The notes beneath the pieces were generated by a model, which was given only the letters and a program-made list of their open reading frames with translations, had not been told where the DNA came from and made no database searches. DNA of 64,000 nucleotides from Ferrovibrio sp. MS7 (lineage in GTDB: Bacteria > Pseudomonadota > Alphaproteobacteria > Ferrovibrionales > Ferrovibrionaceae): the NCBI RefSeq assembly GCF_038404985.1, contig NZ_JBBKBA010000002.1, positions 124,001 through 188,000 of the forward strand, written 5' to 3'. The position numbers were made by a program, and so were the translations under genes. Shown piece after piece: positions 60,801 to 64,000 of this stretch (the first letter of the stretch is position 1; each line of letters opens with the position of its first letter).

Positions 60801-63800
60801 GCGCGGAGGAATAGCCCTGTTGAGCCAACTCTGCCGGCTCGTAGCCAGCCTGGCGCAAATCGGCGAGCGGATAGCCAGCGGCCAGCAAGTCTGCCAGGGG
60901 ATAGCCATTCGCCTTCAGGGTGGTGAGCGGGATGCCATCTGCCTTCAGGTCAGACAGCGAATAACCGGCAGCATTCAGGTCTTTGATATTATACCCGGCA
61001 GCCAGCATGTCATTGATGCTGTATCCGGCTTCCCTGATAAAGACCGGGGAATACCGCCCTTCCCTGATTTCGGCCAGGGGAATGCCGGCGGCGCGCAAAT
61101 CCTCGACGGTATAGCCGGCGGAACGCAGATTGCTGATCGTGTAGCCAAACTCAAGCGCGATGAGCGGCGACTGACCAAGCGCCAGCAAGTCGGAGAGCCT
61201 GGGGCGGCCATCATCCGGCAGCGACAGCGAAGCCACCTGCACAGCGTTGCCAACATCCCGGCTGATCGAGGCGCTATCGGTAGAAGCCTGAGTACGCCGC
61301 GCTTGGTCGGCTACGGAATCGCTCGAGCTTGACCCACCGCCGCCGCCGCCCAGATTGCCGACATCCGTGCCGGCAATGGTATAGGTGAAGCCGTTACCAC
61401 TGGCCGGGACATTCGAGCAATTGGTGGTCGGGAAATTCGAGCAGCTATAGCGCTCAAAGCCGGTCAATGCGCCGCGCGTATCATTCGCCGGATTGACGGA
61501 ACGGATCAGCCAGCGCCCGTTGGTCGCATCGACCGTGCCGCCGTTATTGATGAAGCTGGCGCCAGCAAGCGTGATCGCGGTGCCCGTGGCGGTGCTGCTG
61601 ATGGCGGCGCCATTATCCAGTGTGATGGCGCCGCTGCTCATGATCCGCACTGGCGTAGTGAAAGCCGACAGCGTGCCGCCAATGGTGACTGGGCCATTGG
61701 ACATGCCGCCAATATTCAGCAAGGTGGAGGTCTGGAACCGACTCAGCACCGCATCGCTGATGCTCAGCAATCCGGCGCCGGTGCCAATGCCGATGCTGCC
61801 GGGGAAGGTGGACGGATAAATCGTCGCCTGCGTGCTTGCCGTCGCCGTCGTGGTGCTGCTGACAGCGAGGCTGTTGGCGCTGATATTGACGTTTGCGGCC
61901 TTCAGCGTCACGGCTCTTGTCGAGTCGAGCTGAACATCGCTGGCGGTCAAATTGACATAGTTGGTGGTTGGGCTGCTGCTGACGCCATCCCAACCCAGCG
62001 CGACTGTGGCGCTGCCATTCGGCGTCGAGAACCCGATCTTGCCACCCGTGGCGGTCAGGCCGATGCCGCCACTGCCAGAATAGATCGCGGTCTGCTGGGT
62101 GCCGCCATCGAAGGAAATGCCATAGGCCGGATTGGTGCTGGTGGTGGCCTGCGTGCCCGAGATGGTAATGGCCTGCGTGGTGGTGGAAATCTCCACGCCA
62201 CTGCCGATATTGATGCCGGAGCTGAAGCCATTTGGGCCACCGGTGCTATCGCCGCCGATACCGGTAAGCTGGATCTGGCCGCTGCCGCTGGTGGAAATCT
62301 GCGAGCCGCTGGCGATATCGATGCCGATGGACGTGGCAACGCCATCCGCGCCCTTGCCGCGCAGGTTCAACGAACCGCCACCGGCATTAATGATGCTGCC
62401 ATTGATGAACAGGCCGCGACCGCCATTGCTGCCGGCAACACCTTGCGCGGTGCTGGAGGTGCCACCGCCGGTCATGATCACGCCGCCGCCTCGGGTGATG
62501 ATCGAGGAGTTGCTGCCGATATAAATGCCGCCGCTATTGCCGGCCTGGAATTGCACCGTCAGGGGGTTGCTGCCCGAGGTGGCGGCAATGGACGTATTGT
62601 CGGCTAATGATACGCCACCATCGGCCCGCACGGTGAAGACGGTGTTGCCGGCTGTCACTGTCGGGGTGATGCTGGAATTTATGGACACATTACCGGTGCC
62701 GGAAACGCAGGAGGCATAGGCGCTGGGACAGCCGCTGGTGTTCAGCGTGACATTGGTGGTGGCCAGCGCCGTGCTAAGCGCGGCGGCGCCAGTCGAGCCA
62801 ATCGTCAGATCATTCGGGTCCAGCAGCCATTCGCCGGCCTGGCCCCTGGCTGCGCTGGCATCGACTGCCGCGCCGGCACCAATATCCAGCAGGATGCCGG
62901 AGGTTTCGATAAAGCCGCCATCGCCTCCCTGGCTGCCACCGCGAGCCAGCGCCCGGCCGCTGAAGCGGGTATCCTGGCTGAACAGGGTAATGCTGCCGCC
63001 ATCACCATTCTGCCCTGCCGAGGCCGAGAGCAGGGTGCCGGCATTGACCGTGGTGGCGGATGTAGCCCAACTGCCGATTTCGATCTTGCCACCAGCACCC
63101 TGGCTGCCATCGGCGGTGATGCTGGCATCGGTCAGTGTGATCGGGCCGTTGGCGCTGGCTGTCACCGTGCCGCCACTGGTACCGCTGGCGGAGACAATGC
63201 CGCTGACATTCAGCGAGCCGCTGGCCTCCAGCACGATCTCGCCGCCACGTTCCACCAGACTGTCGGCGCGGATGACACCGGAGGTATTGATGGCGCTGCT
63301 GGTCAATGCATCCAGCGCCTTGGCGGTGAGGATCACGCGACCGCCTTCCGCCACCACCATGGCGCGGTTGTCGATCAGCGTCTGGATCGTCGCCGGCTCC
63401 ACCTGCAGCAAGACATTCTGGCCGATCTGCATGACCACGGTCTCGCCGGCGGCGAGCGCCACCGTGCCGAGGCGAGCCGAAATCAGGCCCTCGTTACGCA
63501 GTTCCGGTGCCAGCAGGGCGATATAGCCGCGTTCACTGGCGGTCAGGCTGCCCTGGTTGATGATCTGCCCGGTGCTGCCATTACGCTGGAAGCGGTAATT
63601 GCCGGCCATGAAGTCGTCATCGCGGATGCTCATGGTCGACCCGACCAGACCACCGACATTGATCTGGGCATCGCGCCCGAACACGATACCGGATGGGTTG
63701 ACCAGGAATACCTGGCCATTGGCGGTCAGCTTGCCGAGAATCTCCGAAACATTGCCGCCGGTAACGCGGTTGAGCGTCACGGCATTGCTGTTCGGCTGGT

Positions 63801-64000
63801 TGAAGTTCACCCAGGCCTGGCTGCCGATATTGAAGCTCTGCCAGTTGATGATGCCGCGCTGGCTGCTCTGCGTCACATCCATGCGGCTGCCGGATTGAGT
63901 GATTGTGGCGGCACCGGCGGCCACGCTGCCGCCAGTCGGCAGTGTGGTCGGCTGCGTCTGGGCCTGCACCGTAGCTGAAGCCAGTAATGCCGTGGTGGCG
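57874..64000 (-). CDS. Giant two-partner-secretion exoprotein with ten-residue repeats (5' end outside window)
   Basis: At least 2041 residues. The GTG at 63969 is not the true start: the frame stays open to the window edge and encodes ATTALLASATVQAQTQP, the end of a signal peptide cut at VQA|Q. Numbering from that GTG: residues 1-250 are a TPS secretion domain (INWQSFNIGSQAWVNFNQPN, VFLVNPSGIVFGRDAQINVG); about 250-900 is a Ser/Thr/Gly-rich beta-helix of the filamentous haemagglutinin type with two cysteine pairs; 941-1381, 1448-1748 and 1816-1935 are decapeptide repeats; 1936-2031 is a unique C terminus with no toxin or anchor motif I recognise. A TpsB transporter should lie beyond 64000. 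It is probably a secreted surface adhesin or structural protein; the repeat region's role is unknown. Confidence 0.85.
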   Translation of the reverse strand, partial: ATTALLASATVQAQTQPTTLPTGGSVAAGAATITQSGSRMDVTQSSQRGIINWQSFNIGSQAWVNFNQPNSNAVTLNRVTGGNVSEILGKLTANGQVFLVNPSGIVFGRDAQINVGGLVGSTMSIRDDDFMAGNYRFQRNGSTGQIINQGSLTASERGYIALLAPELRNEGLISARLGTVALAAGETVVMQIGQNVLLQVEPATIQTLIDNRAMVVAEGGRVILTAKALDALTSSAINTSGVIRADSLVERGGEIVLEASGSLNVSGIVSASGTSGGTVTASANGPITLTDASITADGSQGAGGKIEIGSWATSATTVNAGTLLSASAGQNGDGGSITLFSQDTRFSGRALARGGSQGGDGGFIETSGILLDIGAGAAVDASAARGQAGEWLLDPNDLTIGSTGAAALSTALATTNVTLNTSGCPSAYASCVSGTGNVSINSSITPTVTAGNTVFTVRADGGVSLADNTSIAATSGSNPLTVQFQAGNSGGIYIGSNSSIITRGGGVIMTGGGTSSTAQGVAGSNGGRGLFINGSIINAGGGSLNLRGKGADGVATSIGIDIASGSQISTSGSGQIQLTGIGGDSTGGPNGFSSGINIGSGVEISTTTQAITISGTQATTSTNPAYGISFDGGTQQTAIYSGSGGIGLTATGGKIGFSTPNGSATVALGWDGVSSSPTTNYVNLTASDVQLDSTRAVTLKAANVNISANSLAVSSTTTATASTQATIYPSTFPGSIGIGTGAGLLSISDAVLSRFQTSTLLNIGGMSNGPVTIGGTLSAFTTPVRIMSSGAITLDNGAAISSTATGTAITLAGASFINNGGTVDATNGRWLIRSVNPANDTRGALTGFERYSCSNFPTTNCSNVPASGNGFTYTIAGTDVGNLGGGGGGSSSSDSVADQARRTQASTDSASISRDVGNAVQVASLSLPDDGRPRLSDLLALGQSPLIALEFGYTISNLRSAGYTVEDLRAAGIPLAEIREGRYSPVFIREAGYSINDMLAAGYNIKDLNAAGYSLSDLKADGIPLTTLKANGYPLADLLAAGYPLADLRQAGYEPAELAQQGYSSAQLLDAGYSLADLRQSLDLTDSELHFAGLPGRYFQQAGYNATALHDIGFKARELLALGYPPSELKRSGFSAADLKSEGFDPASLKQAGYDVTELRDTGTPLQTLRQIGFGTPELRNIGYTASQLKSVGVPLAELKAAGFPLAELLESQFTATELRRSGYPASELRTAGLDIVQLRSAGYPLGDLVKAGFPLQDLRGAGYSATDLRRQGYSIGQLASAGYGPADLKQAGYSARDLLDAGYDLSTLKALNFSYGDLQQAGRNTAALLAAGFSPEDLRKMGAPASELRNAGYSVADLASFGYDRNQIIQAGYSVGTLWRSGYSFDDLWMLPGANAILFLRGVTPETITQEQKQLLQFAFPVAEMLDLGLTSVADILRTNRYAIGPGVKYADELKAAGLTPQSLKDQGFEASDFRKARFPITEVAPLGYSFGDLRSGGYPARDLVTVGASYSDLRGVGYSAAEVRGAGADLKELLQAGYPLAETRGAGYGPKDFKANGIPVQDQRAIGLTVSEMAAGGYSLSDLRLGGYPAGDIRKAGYGVSDFLKGSYPAAELRGAGYSAKEVLAAGFDSAMLKANGYTPKEQRAAGVDAKTLKGLDYSSSDLRNAGYNSADLRNAGYSLSDLLAAGFPLSELRTQAGYSASDLIKAGADISVVAKAGYPADEMRANGAPATLLRDAGYHIQDIVGAGYPLPDLKAANVPAYDYLYLNLRRTYESAARYDEVVTSMLKAGYTQAEVTSGMQSAGWPVGAIGPKSRTSLAQLLKDGISLPTLLAVGHTAGSLFQNGVSLAQLSALGFTPKDLLQQGVSAPKLAAAGLDKAALMNLGVPEADAALAVRPVQDIRKAGFPPAAMLKAGFTVGDVLAAGYSVQQVLDSGITLKQISEFSADLGRIMRPDKGPENNLMKFLLPLKLNVSEMSQLFPSYNSMYSALATADVSYDDAVAMGFMPHLLRKAGIYKKESFFFGLIELTLDGPGRPQQF
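58165..58524 (-). repeat. Decapeptide repeat block 3 (12 units)
   Basis: 120 residues, exactly 12 units of ten, the most diverged block: for example NGVSLAQLSA, LGFTPKDLLQ, AGFTVGDVLA, AGYSVQQVLD. Gly at position 2 and a hydrophobic residue at position 8 are kept, while the aromatic at position 3 is often I, V or L. Confidence 0.85.
58726..59628 (-). repeat. Decapeptide repeat block 2 (30 units)
   Basis: 301 residues: 30 units of ten with one single-residue insertion (AGFPLSELRTQ). Typical units are AGYPLAETRG, GGYSLSDLRL, AGYNSADLRN, AGYSLSDLLA. It is separated from block 1 by a 66-residue linker and from block 3 by a 67-residue linker, each containing a few decayed units. Confidence 0.92.
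59827..61149 (-). repeat. Decapeptide repeat block 1 (44 units)
   Basis: 441 residues: 44 units of ten with one single-residue insertion. Hand count gives Gly at position 2 in about 40 of 44, Tyr or Phe at position 3 in about 35, and Leu at position 8 in about 38 (the rest Ile, Met or Phe). Position 4 is mostly S or P, position 7 mostly D or E, position 9 often R or K. DNA copies are well diverged, so the period is kept by selection rather than recent duplication. Confidence 0.95.

Noticed and set aside
58165-61149. CRISPR-like 30-bp periodicity
   Set aside because: The 30-bp period is a coding effect of ten-residue repeats in one open frame; there are no identical repeats separated by unique spacers and no cas genes.
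62132-63526. Plus-strand open frames (130 and 262 residues) opposite the exoprotein beta-helix
   Set aside because: They are low-complexity antisense shadows of the repetitive coding strand.

Overview
The window is GC-rich, densely coded chromosomal DNA from an alphaproteobacterium, most likely of the Rhodospirillales. The evidence for this is gene content: a DUF4167 protein downstream of prfA-prmC, a glycine decarboxylase split into GcvPA and GcvPB, a zinc-free L36, PhaR-controlled polyhydroxyalkanoate genes, and a paired palindromic repeat with the CTTGA loop common in this class. No genus is claimed. Nearly all the window is ordinary core chromosome with no prophage, IS element or CRISPR. 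Two perfect parS sites (19360-19409) suggest the segment lies in the origin-proximal part of the chromosome.

Layout. 1-5.6 kb: a small secreted protein, then a FadR-type regulator followed by glcD-glcE-glcF (glycolate oxidation) and rpmJ. 5.8-12.6 kb: a methyltransferase, a ThDP enzyme, a chemoreceptor, a cyclase-family hydrolase and an Mpo1-like membrane protein. 12.8-17.5 kb: a tandem glycine riboswitch and the operon gcvT-gcvH-gcvPA-gcvPB. 17.5-30.5 kb: an APH/P-loop kinase fusion, a DUF1328 peptide, the parS pair, ubiG, lysC, ptsP, a RodZ-like protein, ispG, hisS, prfA, prmC and DUF4167. 30.6-34.6 kb: flgE-flgK-flgL behind a near-perfect sigma-54 promoter. 34.6-43 kb: cysS, sufE, a NifU-like scaffold, hisI, a degenerate GGDEF-EAL protein, an uncharacterised lipoprotein/membrane-protein pair, mobB and sodB.

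43-47.5 kb is a PHA locus: a small coiled-coil gene overlapping phaC, then phaA and phaB on one strand, with phaR divergent. 47.5-57.5 kb holds an adenylate cyclase, a hypothetical protein, glpD, a ketopantoate-reductase-like enzyme, an alpha/beta hydrolase, mobA, a CBS protein, a DHH phosphoesterase, a GST and a class III CoA-transferase. A tRNA-Ser(CGA) follows.

The last 6.1 kb is the most unusual part: a two-partner-secretion exoprotein of over 2000 residues, cut by the window edge. After a normal TPS domain and beta-helix it carries about 86 copies of a strictly ten-residue repeat (consensus AGY-S/P-x-x-D/E-L-R/K-x) in three phased blocks separated by 66-67 residue linkers. I do not recognise this architecture as a described family. 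Together the genes suggest a motile, aerobic organism that oxidises C2 acids and glycine, stores PHA and exports a giant surface protein.
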